Assembly: GCA_028285545.1 (NCBI GenBank)
Contig: JANQPA010000097.1
Location: 180,870 to 244,869 of the forward strand
Origin: Saprospiraceae bacterium
GTDB lineage: Bacteria; Bacteroidota; Bacteroidia; Chitinophagales; Saprospiraceae
Length of the DNA stretch: 64,000 bases
Reading direction: 5' to 3'
Shown: piece by piece, positions 27,159 through 35,839 of the stretch
Numbering within the stretch: the first letter of the stretch is position 1
How the letters are laid out: each line of letters opens with the position of its first letter
Position numbers and translations under genes: made by a program
The notes under the pieces: model-generated
Databases searched by the model: none
What the model saw: only the letters and a program-made list of their open reading frames with translations
Told to the model about the DNA's origin: nothing

Positions 27159-27743
27159 ATGAAAAATACATCATCAATTAATAGATACAAATCCCTCTTG
27201 ATAGTTGCCGGTTTGGCTCTTTGGGCTTGTAATTGTTCTAGAACTTCCGGCAATGATTCTAATGGAGATGAGGGCACAATCATCAAATTAAGTCATTACA
27301 TGGTGCCCTGCACGGGTGCTGGACTTCAATGGTGCTTGGTCTATAAAGAAGGAAAGGAAAAGGATTGGAAATACAGCTATACCAATGTCCAAGGTTTGGA
27401 TTATGAATGGGGCTATAATTACGAATTAGAGGTGGATGTTATTAAGGAGAAAAGCCCTCCAATCGATGATCCAGGCGGTTATTTTCAGTTAAAAAAAATA
27501 ATCAGTAAAGAAAAAGAAAATGCAAGTACACTCTTTGAATTGGTCATAGGAGCGCCGGGAGAAGAAAGAGCTTTGAGTAAGGACGGAGAAAAGTTGGAAA
27601 TAATGGGAGTCCAGGTGATTACAGATTTATCTGATGAAATTCTGGCCCCAATTTTTGAAGGAGCAGAAGGCACCTTTGTCGGTGAATTTCAACATACCGA
27701 CCAAACAAATGAGATTAAACTATTAAATCTAAAAACCGAATGA
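27159..27743 (+). CDS. Predicted lipoprotein, unknown function
   Basis: 194 residues; N-terminal LIVAGLALWACNCSR contains a plausible lipobox cysteine. The mature part has CTGAGLQWCLVYKEG, an eye-catching W/Y-rich beta pattern, and a DUF4377-like feel: the sequence HYMVPCTG...QWCLV...YEW.GYNYELEV..I.......D.GGYFQLKKIIS.E matches the general plan of DUF4377 proteins. That assignment is from memory of the pattern and is tentative. The final TGA overlaps the start of the astacin-papain gene (ATGA), implying coupled translation. Confidence 0.7.
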   Translation: MKNTSSINRYKSLLIVAGLALWACNCSRTSGNDSNGDEGTIIKLSHYMVPCTGAGLQWCLVYKEGKEKDWKYSYTNVQGLDYEWGYNYELEVDVIKEKSPPIDDPGGYFQLKKIISKEKENASTLFELVIGAPGEERALSKDGEKLEIMGVQVITDLSDEILAPIFEGAEGTFVGEFQHTDQTNEIKLLNLKTE

Positions 27744-29227
27744 AAATGAGATCTAATCTTTTAATAATAATTTTCTCATTAGCCTTCACATTTTGTCTTT
27801 TTGGACAGGAGGAAAGTGAGAATCACAGTAATTTGCCAACCAGGCGAATGACAGTTAATTTACCATTTATTGGACAGCAAACCATTACCGTATCTGAAGA
27901 TGGTGGTGATATGCTCTATGAAGGAGATATCGTAATCGGAGGACAAGGCGGCAACGGAAGGGGGGGTGCTGTAATTATGAATAGAAGCAATGATGAATAC
28001 TTATGGCCCAATGGAGTAATTCCATTTGTAGTTGCAGATAATCATCCTAAAGAACAGGATATTTTAAATGCTATTAATGAATTAAATGCAAGTACCAATC
28101 TGTGTATTCGACCCAGAACAGATGAAGAAGATTATATCGAAATCATATATCAAGCTGGTAAATGCGGCTCATCACCTGTAGGTAGACAAGGGGGAAAGCA
28201 AACCATCAAAGTAGGAAACAGGTGTGGAAATACCAAAGGAAGTACGATGCATGAAATTTTGCATTCTGCCGGTTTCTGGCATGAACAAAGTCGTTCAGAT
28301 AGAGATCGTCATGTGGATATCATACTGGCCAATGTAGATGTGACCTCCAGCAGTGACCCTAGACACAATTTTGATAAGTATGATCGGGGAACAGATATAG
28401 GAGATTATGACTATGGTTCTATCATGCACTACGGTCGTCATGCTTTTGCCAAAGCTGATCCCGATAATCCTGGGAGGTGGTTGACCACAATCCGCCCAAA
28501 GAGATCGGGAGTAACAATTGGACAACGTAGGGCTTTGAGTAGTGGAGATGTTTCTTCAATTAATACGGTATATGAATCACAAGCAAGTGGTTGTGATCAG
28601 TCTTTTGCTGCAACTGGTAGAGGTGGTGGATCCCAAAATGGGAATTCCTCATCTGGAAATGGAGTAGCGGATGCCAATAGCAATACTTCCTGGGATGTAG
28701 GAAATAGTGGATCTTTTGACATTAGATATGATGTTGAATTAGTACCACAATTGACTGGCATGTCCTGTTGGGCTGCCGGTGCAGCCATGTTGGTTGGTTG
28801 GAGAGATGGAGTATGTATTAATCCCTCAGAAATTGCACGTGGAGTAGGATACTGGGAAGCTTATCAGAATGGCTTAGATGCCAATGATACGACCATGCTG
28901 AGCTACTGGGGCTTAGAATATGAAGCTCCCCAATCCTATACCGTTCGAGGACTGGTTGATTTATTAGCTGCTTATGGCCCTCTTTGGGTGGCGACCCATG
29001 AAGGAGGTCCTCATATACGAGTAATCACCAGTATTCGAGGAGATGGAACCCCCAATGGAACCATATTGACCATTCATGACCCTTGGCAGAGGGGTATGCG
29101 CAATTTTCGAATGCCGAATAATGGATCTGTATATACTGAAACCTTTGCAGAGTTTGAAAGAAAACAACATGAATTGGCGGGACGAGAAATGGACGAACCT
29201 GCTCCCATTTACATTGCACATAATTAA
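27740..29227 (+). CDS. Double protease: astacin (M12A) domain fused to papain-like cysteine protease
   Basis: A 495-residue secreted protein (signal peptide ends L-F-G-Q near residue 23). The first domain (about 75-285) carries the astacin zinc signature HEILHSAGFWHEQSRSDRD (first His about 171) and the Met-turn SIMHYG. A Gly/Ser/Asn-rich linker (about 293-322) leads to a papain-like domain with catalytic Cys in MSCWAAGAAM (about 343), His in PHIRVITSIRGDG, and Asp in IHDPW. This resembles the AvrRpt2/C70-like papain group. Either domain could mature or regulate the other, or they could attack different targets. The gene is coupled to the lipoprotein gene before it and lies 6 bases before a stand-alone copy of its second domain. 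Confidence 0.9.
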   Translation: MKMRSNLLIIIFSLAFTFCLFGQEESENHSNLPTRRMTVNLPFIGQQTITVSEDGGDMLYEGDIVIGGQGGNGRGGAVIMNRSNDEYLWPNGVIPFVVADNHPKEQDILNAINELNASTNLCIRPRTDEEDYIEIIYQAGKCGSSPVGRQGGKQTIKVGNRCGNTKGSTMHEILHSAGFWHEQSRSDRDRHVDIILANVDVTSSSDPRHNFDKYDRGTDIGDYDYGSIMHYGRHAFAKADPDNPGRWLTTIRPKRSGVTIGQRRALSSGDVSSINTVYESQASGCDQSFAATGRGGGSQNGNSSSGNGVADANSNTSWDVGNSGSFDIRYDVELVPQLTGMSCWAAGAAMLVGWRDGVCINPSEIARGVGYWEAYQNGLDANDTTMLSYWGLEYEAPQSYTVRGLVDLLAAYGPLWVATHEGGPHIRVITSIRGDGTPNGTILTIHDPWQRGMRNFRMPNNGSVYTETFAEFERKQHELAGREMDEPAPIYIAHN

Positions 29228-29233
29228 TCAATC

Positions 29234-29893
29234 ATGAAAAAGCGAGCATTTTATTTTCTACTTCTCGTCGTATTTATTGGATGCAATTCTGCTATTGTGC
29301 TTGCACAATCAGATACTTCCGATCTAGATACCGTAAATCGATTTAATGTTCGCTTTGATGTGGAATTAATTGCCCAAACCTCCAATGTGTCCTGTTGGGC
29401 GGCTGCTACCGCGATGATTGTAGGATGGAGAGATTGGGTAGTGCTTAGACCTGAAGAGATAGTGGACGGAACCGGATACTGGGCCTTTTACCATAATGAC
29501 AGATATCGGTTGGATCGGGAACTAGACCCCGATGACCTGAATATGTTTGAGGTTTGGGGCCTGGTTCCGGAAACCCGCCGTGATTTTAATATAGAATATA
29601 TTGCCGATCTGCTTTGGAATTATGGCCCCTTATGGGTGGCTTCCGATGAAGAGCTTACCGGTAATGGAAGACGCTACGGGCACATTCGTGTGATAACTGG
29701 AATTCGTGGAGATGGAACACCAGAGGGCACCATTTTATACATTAATGATCCCTGGGATCGAAATCGAACCCAGTGGCGGCCCTCCAATAGAGGTTCGCAA
29801 TACACGGAAACAGTCGCAGAATTTTTAAGTAAACTTCGACACTTGGAAGAACGAGAAAATAATGAAAACGCAATTTATTTGGCACACCCTTAA
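29234..29893 (+). CDS. Secreted papain-like cysteine protease (paralogue of the fusion's second domain)
   Basis: 219 residues with a signal peptide; VFIGC near residue 17 could also be a lipobox. The catalytic Cys is in VSCWAAATAMIVGWRD, the His in HIRVITGIRGDGTP, and the Asp in INDPWD. It aligns along its length with the C-terminal domain of the preceding gene (VELxxQ, GYW, YGPLWVA, TETxAEF), indicating a tandem duplication with gain or loss of the astacin domain. Confidence 0.85.
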   Translation: MKKRAFYFLLLVVFIGCNSAIVLAQSDTSDLDTVNRFNVRFDVELIAQTSNVSCWAAATAMIVGWRDWVVLRPEEIVDGTGYWAFYHNDRYRLDRELDPDDLNMFEVWGLVPETRRDFNIEYIADLLWNYGPLWVASDEELTGNGRRYGHIRVITGIRGDGTPEGTILYINDPWDRNRTQWRPSNRGSQYTETVAEFLSKLRHLEERENNENAIYLAHP

Positions 29894-29903
29894 AAAAATA
29901 CTT

Positions 29904-30509
29904 ATGTGTCGATTTCCCAAATTATCAATTTACATTCCTTCCATGCTGTCACTTACTTCATGCTTTGGAATATGCTTTTTATTGTCCATTCCAACAATAA
30001 GTGCACAGGATGATATTTTAAAACCAGTGGGGAATTTGGATTTAGGCGACCTTTTTGGAGAGGAAATGAAAGCCGCTGCAAGGTTGTTATCGGAAACCGA
30101 TGAAACCTTGAATATAGAATTGAAATATGAAGGCTTTGTGGAAGCTGATGAATACATCATAAGAGGAGAGATTTTAAATGCTGAAAAGAAACCCATGAAA
30201 GAATTTATGGCTGTAAAAAGAACGGCTGGAAAGGGAAGCGGAAGTGTAGATCTTGGTTTTCAGTTAAAACTACCTCCCGGCAAGAATTATAAGCAAGCCT
30301 ATATCAGTTCTGGTTTTTTGAAAATTACCATTTATGATAAAAAGGAAGATGATGAAGTTATTGAAATACCTGGGGTAGAGTTTATTTCATTCAGTGGGAA
30401 TAATTATCTCTTCGAATATCAAAAGAAATGGCGGATCGGTGGAAGTGAAAGTATGAAGATACCTGTTACCCTTACGCCTATTGGTAAGGCCAAAAATTCT
30501 GGCTATTAA
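29904..30509 (+). CDS. Secreted protein of unknown function
   Basis: The ATG at 29904 follows the previous stop by 10 bases and gives a signal peptide ending T-I-S-A-Q (about residue 35); an earlier in-frame ATG overlaps the upstream gene. The mature protein of about 165 residues is predicted mainly beta, with LRYEGF-like and YLFEYQKKWRIGG stretches. No family recognised. The last part (KWRIGGSES) slightly recalls the W-S blocks of the YYYLP C-terminal module, too weakly to claim homology. Confidence 0.65.
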   Translation: MCRFPKLSIYIPSMLSLTSCFGICFLLSIPTISAQDDILKPVGNLDLGDLFGEEMKAAARLLSETDETLNIELKYEGFVEADEYIIRGEILNAEKKPMKEFMAVKRTAGKGSGSVDLGFQLKLPPGKNYKQAYISSGFLKITIYDKKEDDEVIEIPGVEFISFSGNNYLFEYQKKWRIGGSESMKIPVTLTPIGKAKNSGY

Positions 30510-30521
30510 AATTTAAAAATC

Positions 30522-31952
30522 ATGTTTGAAAATAAAAATATTAGCAAATTAGCTCATGTAATCGCTTTTGTTTCCCTGGCTTTTGCCTTTTCATGTGAAT
30601 TCGAGTTATTACACGAAAATATAGATCCAAATTCAGGACCCGTAACTGTTGCTTTTGAAATAGATAGTATCAGTAACAGCGGTTATGATCCAAGTCTGGT
30701 TTTTTTTCAGAATAATTCGACAGGAGGTACCATCTATACCTGGAATTTTGGCGATCCAGCCTCTGGCGGGAATAATAATTCTAGTGATAAAAGCCCTTCT
30801 CATTTATATCAAAATCCAGGAGTTTATACAGTGAGCCTGAAAGTTGAAAACAATCAAACCAATGAAGAGAAATCCTTAAGTATGGATATTACCATTTTAG
30901 AGACCCATACTTTTACCAGAACCATGTCAGAAGTAGGAACTCGTTTTGCCCGCCTTTGGGATGCACTGGTATTAGAAAATGGAAACTATTTGATGGTAGG
31001 AGGTAGTGGCACCAGTGATGATATCGAACTATACGTGCATCAGGTCAATGAAGAAGGCTTTGGCATTTCAGGCTTCCCAAAAAAAATTGATATTACTGGC
31101 TCCATCGAGGGTTTTTCTGCCATTCAAAATAGTTCAGGGAATGTAGTGGTAACAGGATTAACCAATACAGGTAGTTTTAATGATGCGAAAGTCGCTTTAT
31201 TTCAGTTGGATAACAATATGAACATTAGAAGTGGTTACCCCAAAAATTATGGCGCAAGTACCAGAGGGAGTGGTCAATCAATTATCCAAACACAAAGTGG
31301 CGGTTATGCCCTTGCTGGTGGTATTGGAGGCCCAGGAGGATCAGACTTTTTTGTGACCATGACTGACGGAAACGGAACAGAACTTAGTAATTTTCCCAGA
31401 ACCTATAATGAATTTGACTTCACAGAGCAAGCCAATGCCATTCAGCAATTAGATAATGGAGAATTTATCCTTGTTGGGACTGATGTAACCCTGGGTCGGC
31501 TTTTTATCAACAGGATGGATGTGAATGGTAATGATTTGCCAGGATCCCCCTTTTACGTTGATGGAAGATCAGGCAACGATTTTATTGTTTTACCTGATGG
31601 CTCCTTAATGATTGTTGGTAGAGAACTAAACCGGATTGATTTAAATGGCAATGATTTTCCTGGCTTTCCAAAAGATATGGGAAATCAATTTTATGGATTG
31701 GACATAATGATTACCAGAGAAGGTGATGTCGTTTTTGTAGGCCAGGATGATGACGATCTGGTGCTCTATAAAACAGACTTTAATGGGAATACATTGCCAG
31801 GTTTTCCTAAATCTTTTCCTAAAACTAATCGTACTGTGGCCAATGCGGTTACTCAAACTCCCGACGGAGGCTTCCTTATTGTGGGGACTGAGTTTAGTTC
31901 TAATTCGAAAGGATACATCGTAAAGACAGATTCTGAAGGAGTCCTGCGCTAA
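30522..31952 (+). CDS. PKD-domain surface lipoprotein with WD40/kelch-like repeats
   Basis: 476 residues. The lipobox AFSC is followed by EFELLHEN, a motif shared by three lipoproteins of the cluster. A PKD domain spans about residues 42-128 (VFFQNNSTG, YTWNFGDP, YQNPGVYTVSLKV). The rest consists of repeated strands of the type A-I-Q-x-x-x-x-G-x-x-x-x-x-G, compatible with a beta-propeller, including repeats with N-G-N-[DT]-[LF]-P-G. It ends with GYIVKTDSEGVLR, nearly identical to the ends of the other two lipoproteins. A role in surface display or binding is inferred. Confidence 0.82.
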   Translation: MFENKNISKLAHVIAFVSLAFAFSCEFELLHENIDPNSGPVTVAFEIDSISNSGYDPSLVFFQNNSTGGTIYTWNFGDPASGGNNNSSDKSPSHLYQNPGVYTVSLKVENNQTNEEKSLSMDITILETHTFTRTMSEVGTRFARLWDALVLENGNYLMVGGSGTSDDIELYVHQVNEEGFGISGFPKKIDITGSIEGFSAIQNSSGNVVVTGLTNTGSFNDAKVALFQLDNNMNIRSGYPKNYGASTRGSGQSIIQTQSGGYALAGGIGGPGGSDFFVTMTDGNGTELSNFPRTYNEFDFTEQANAIQQLDNGEFILVGTDVTLGRLFINRMDVNGNDLPGSPFYVDGRSGNDFIVLPDGSLMIVGRELNRIDLNGNDFPGFPKDMGNQFYGLDIMITREGDVVFVGQDDDDLVLYKTDFNGNTLPGFPKSFPKTNRTVANAVTQTPDGGFLIVGTEFSSNSKGYIVKTDSEGVLR

Positions 31953-31977
31953 AATGGACTCATTCCTTAACCCTCAA

Positions 31978-33348
31978 ATGAAAGCAATGAACTCAAAAAT
32001 ATTGTTATTTCTGTGTTTTTTGGTCAGTGTTCTGGACATGCAAGGATATGGTCAGGATAATTCCAAAGAACGGCTAGGGCCTGATAATAACAGAACCTAT
32101 GATATTATCAGCCAAATAAATTCAGACTTTGATTTTGAAGAAGTAAAAATTCTGAGTGTAAACAGAACCTTGTTTGGCGATGAAAATGCAGAATCTGCTT
32201 ACTATTATTATTTCCCGACAGAATATAATCTGGCCTGGTCAGCAAGCACAGGTGATTATGATATTAGCATCAATTATGGAATCGCAGATGGGAGTGGCAT
32301 GGGCAGAACGACGGTCACAGCCATCTTAAAGCCTAATTTTAGCCAAAAAGATTGGCGGATAGCCAAGGATCTGTTGCGTAAAAATATTCGTAATAAGCCA
32401 GAAGCAAAGCATGGGATAGTGGATTTGATCCCCATTCCAATGGCCCAGCCTCCAGAAGTTGATTTTGATAATCTTGGTCAATTTGGAGTGGACCAAAATC
32501 ACATCTCTATTCGCGTACCCTCGGATTTAAGTGATCCTATTTTACTGTCCTTCACAACTGATCGTATTGATGAGTTAATGAGCATGTTTTTTAATGATGT
32601 AGGACTTTATGGAGATGTGATTATTTATCCATCAGGAAACAACATGCCTTCCAGTATTCGCATTCCTTTTAATTTGAAACTGGATAGCCCTAAAACCTTC
32701 GGGAAATTTGAACTTCCTTCCAAAGTTTGGAGAACTAAAGGATGGCAAAATACTACTGATTATCCGGTAATTCTGAGCCATCTCCATGTTATGAAAAAAG
32801 AAAGGGATGGAAGTATGGGTGTTTACTCCTGGTCAACGGGTGAAATAGAAATACCTGAAAAAGCAACCGCAACTTTTAGCAATGGAAAAAGCCTCCCGCA
32901 GTGGATAGATACAGATAAAAATGTGGAAAGGGTATGGTTAGAATATACAGTTAAGCCTTGCCGATCTTGTGATTTTAAGGTTAAAGATGAAATTATTGGA
33001 GGACTGAATCGTACCCGGGTGGCCAATATCGAATTTACAGTTTTAACACCACTGGAATTTTCAGATGGACACATGATGAAAATAAAGATTCGTTCCTTCC
33101 AGGCAGATCCAAGTGGCAAGGCAAAAGTTGACTTACCCACTATAACCGTCACTCAGGATGGGGAGACAGTGTCAGGTGGACGTTTGTATGTGCCTGATGG
33201 TCAGGATCCTGACTTCGAATACTTCATCCAAATTTACAAGGAAGATGGAACCGTTTATAAATCTGATAGCTGGAAAAAGGCCCGCGATTTAGAAGTGGTT
33301 TTAGGAACTAAACAAATTAAAAACCTGATTTCCAGCCTCAATAATTGA
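31978..33348 (+). CDS. Secreted diverged YYYLP-like protein (7)
   Basis: Start chosen at 31978, giving a signal peptide ending G-Y-G-Q (about residue 26); other in-frame ATGs are at 31954 and 31987. YYYYFPTEYNLAWSASTGDYDISI (75-98) corresponds to the YYYLP block with NLxW instead of RLxx. Further on: VTAILKPNF, LIPIPMAQPPEVDF, RTKGWQNTTDYPVILSHLHV, KPCRSCDFKVKDEIIGG (CxxC), LTPLEFSDGHMMKIKIRS, PDGQDPDFEY. It aligns closely with the C-terminal half of the next gene product. Function unknown. Confidence 0.8.
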   Translation: MKAMNSKILLFLCFLVSVLDMQGYGQDNSKERLGPDNNRTYDIISQINSDFDFEEVKILSVNRTLFGDENAESAYYYYFPTEYNLAWSASTGDYDISINYGIADGSGMGRTTVTAILKPNFSQKDWRIAKDLLRKNIRNKPEAKHGIVDLIPIPMAQPPEVDFDNLGQFGVDQNHISIRVPSDLSDPILLSFTTDRIDELMSMFFNDVGLYGDVIIYPSGNNMPSSIRIPFNLKLDSPKTFGKFELPSKVWRTKGWQNTTDYPVILSHLHVMKKERDGSMGVYSWSTGEIEIPEKATATFSNGKSLPQWIDTDKNVERVWLEYTVKPCRSCDFKVKDEIIGGLNRTRVANIEFTVLTPLEFSDGHMMKIKIRSFQADPSGKAKVDLPTITVTQDGETVSGGRLYVPDGQDPDFEYFIQIYKEDGTVYKSDSWKKARDLEVVLGTKQIKNLISSLNN

Positions 33349-33450
33349 TTAAGGTGTTGCTAGTTGGAAAAATCTTGCGACTAAGCTTAAGAGTATACTG
33401 TTGTTTTTAAATTCTTAATGAACCAATTCATAATAAACAAAAACCGTCCT

Positions 33451-35775
33451 ATGAAAAAGTATAAATTATTCATTGCTCTTTTACTGGGGATAAGCTTATG
33501 CATGAGTGATGGTCTTCAGGCCCAGGTTTTGTTTACTCATAAAACAACTTCAAAAAATACTAGTGGTCATATTACGACCATATCAAATACCTCCACCAAT
33601 GCTAAGCCTTCTGCTATATTGTTGGTTACCCAAAAAAATGGAGTCCTTAATAATAATGAAATAGGGGTTTGGTATAATGCTGGGAAATGGAAAATTTATA
33701 ATCAAAACAGAAAGCCCATGCCAGCCAATGCCCTATTTAATGTTTTGGTTCTGGATCCATCAACAGTAAAAAAGGCATTCGTTCATACCACCAATTCAAA
33801 TAATACAAATGGACATGTTACCACTTTAAACCATAACCTCACCAACGGAAAGAATCAATCTATGGTTTTTGTTACCCAGCGGTATGGAAAGTATAATGTA
33901 GTTCCAGTTGGAGTATGGTTCAATGGTGGGAAATGGAAAATCTATAATGAGGATCGTTCCAAAATGCCAATAGGAACCAAGTTTAATGTATTGGTTGTAG
34001 AAAAGGGGAAAACGGCTGGACTGAAAAATATAAACGGCCAGAGTTTTGTCCAAAAGATGGCACTAGTAAGAACGAGTCAAAAGTTAAAGACCAATATTGC
34101 TATTCAGCCAACTCTAGGGCAGAAAACAAAGCCTGTATCAAAGCCATTGGTAATAAATCATACCGCAACGAATAAAAAAGCAAATGCGGCACTGTTTCTT
34201 ACACAAGTTTATCAAGGAGCCTATAACCCAAATGTCACGGCGGTCAAATATAAAGCACCAAATTGGAGTATTTTAAACCAAAATAAAAAACAGATAGATT
34301 CTAAAGTGGCTTTTAATGTCTTGTCATTAGAAAAAATAGCTCCCTTAGTTTATAATCCTAATTTATCTAAAAATCTAATAGCTAAGACTTATAAAAATCC
34401 AGCCTGGAATAAAAAGATAACTAATTCCATAAAAGTAGACCCAAGTCGATTAGTGGTTTTACCCTATAAACCAAAAGACCCTTCCCCCGAAGAAGAAGAG
34501 GAGGAAGAGGACACTGAAATACGTGGACCTGATCTAAGTATTGGGAAGGATTTAAGTACCCTGCTGGATGATAATGGATATGACCTGTTTTTAAACAAGC
34601 TGAATTTGTTCAGGGAAGTTTATGAAGACCAAAATCCCAACTCCGGGTATTTCTATTATCTGCCCGCCAGTTATAACCTAAACTGGGATGACAAGACTGG
34701 GGAATATGCCTTTTATGTATACTATCTAGCTGCAAATGAAGAAGGAAGAGGAGATGTCGTGATCACAGCCGAATTGACACCAAGTATTAAAAGAGAAGAT
34801 GTGGAGTTAGCGGAATCACTACTTTCAAAAGAGTATGGACGAGAAATCAAGCTTCGACCCATGCCTTTGGTCAGTACTCCTTCAGTTTCTTTTGGAAATG
34901 CACTAAGCATATTTGATGTCGATCCTTCAACAGTAAGTACTAATATACCTACTGATTTTCTCCAGCCCATAATAGTCTCCTGGCGGATGGGACAACGAGT
35001 GGATGACTTGGTAGGAGCTATGCTCAACAATACTGGAATCATCGGAAATGTAGAATTCACTCCCTACAGTGAGATTGAAAAAAGCATTACCGTAAGCTCT
35101 CGATTGAAGGTAAATGATGAACAAACTTATGGTGTTTTAGAGTTTGAAAATGCAGCTTCTGTCTTAAACGGCTTACATAATCCTACTGACTACACACTAC
35201 TCTTAAAGAACCTGGTTATCCTCAGAGAAAAAAGTGATAAATCTTTGAGTATCGAGACATTGACTTTGGCAGATTATGAGGTAGAGCCTGGGAAAATTTT
35301 TGCCTCTTTTACAGATGCAGAAAGGAATGCCCTCTTAAATGGAGATCTGATAAAAAAGCTCTGGTTGGATTATTCTCTAATTCGTCCTTGTTCATCTTGT
35401 GATGAAAATGTTCAGGAAAAAATTCTTGACGGGACTTCTTCAAGCAGGATTAATAATATTGAAATTGAAATCCTTAGTCCTTTGGAGGCTGCCGAAGCCA
35501 GCTCGATGAAAGTGCTGATAAAATCAAAGCAGGGAGATCCAAATGGAGAAAATGAAGTGATTTTGCCAATTGTCAATATCACTGAAGATAATCAAACCCT
35601 GGAAGGTGGAGAAATCTTTCTAGGTGAGGGACAAAACCCGGATTTTGAATATCAATTGGTATTAATTCAACCCGATGGCACTGTAAAAAGTAGTGATTGG
35701 ATCAAGAGTGAAGAATTATTTATTGTGATTGGAGAGGCTACCATTGAACAGCATTTTCCACCTGAAGAAGAATAA
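33451..35775 (+). CDS. DUF7452-like repeats fused to a YYYLP-like module (8)
   Basis: 774 residues from the ATG giving MKKYKLFIALLLGISLCMSDGLQAQ. Residues 28-105 and 110-187 are two copies of a repeat with [FV]-x-H-x-T, N-x-x-G-H-[IV]-T-T, [LF]-V-T-Q, GVWxNxGKWKIYNxxRxxMP, FNVLV; a degenerate third copy lies around 200-295. This matches my memory of DUF7452 repeats. An acidic linker (PSPEEEEEEEDTE, about 346-358) leads to a module homologous to protein 7: YFYYLPASYNLNW (400-412), ELTPSIKREDVELAESLL, RPCSSCDENVQEKILDG, LSPLEAAEASSMKVLIKS, GQNPDFEY. The repeats may bind a ligand or partner; this is inference. Confidence 0.8.
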   Translation: MKKYKLFIALLLGISLCMSDGLQAQVLFTHKTTSKNTSGHITTISNTSTNAKPSAILLVTQKNGVLNNNEIGVWYNAGKWKIYNQNRKPMPANALFNVLVLDPSTVKKAFVHTTNSNNTNGHVTTLNHNLTNGKNQSMVFVTQRYGKYNVVPVGVWFNGGKWKIYNEDRSKMPIGTKFNVLVVEKGKTAGLKNINGQSFVQKMALVRTSQKLKTNIAIQPTLGQKTKPVSKPLVINHTATNKKANAALFLTQVYQGAYNPNVTAVKYKAPNWSILNQNKKQIDSKVAFNVLSLEKIAPLVYNPNLSKNLIAKTYKNPAWNKKITNSIKVDPSRLVVLPYKPKDPSPEEEEEEEDTEIRGPDLSIGKDLSTLLDDNGYDLFLNKLNLFREVYEDQNPNSGYFYYLPASYNLNWDDKTGEYAFYVYYLAANEEGRGDVVITAELTPSIKREDVELAESLLSKEYGREIKLRPMPLVSTPSVSFGNALSIFDVDPSTVSTNIPTDFLQPIIVSWRMGQRVDDLVGAMLNNTGIIGNVEFTPYSEIEKSITVSSRLKVNDEQTYGVLEFENAASVLNGLHNPTDYTLLLKNLVILREKSDKSLSIETLTLADYEVEPGKIFASFTDAERNALLNGDLIKKLWLDYSLIRPCSSCDENVQEKILDGTSSSRINNIEIEILSPLEAAEASSMKVLIKSKQGDPNGENEVILPIVNITEDNQTLEGGEIFLGEGQNPDFEYQLVLIQPDGTVKSSDWIKSEELFIVIGEATIEQHFPPEEE

Positions 35776-35839
35776 ATAGACACTTCAGGATAAAAATAGT
35801 TTTAGCAACATATTTACTTGAAACCCAAAACAACCAATT

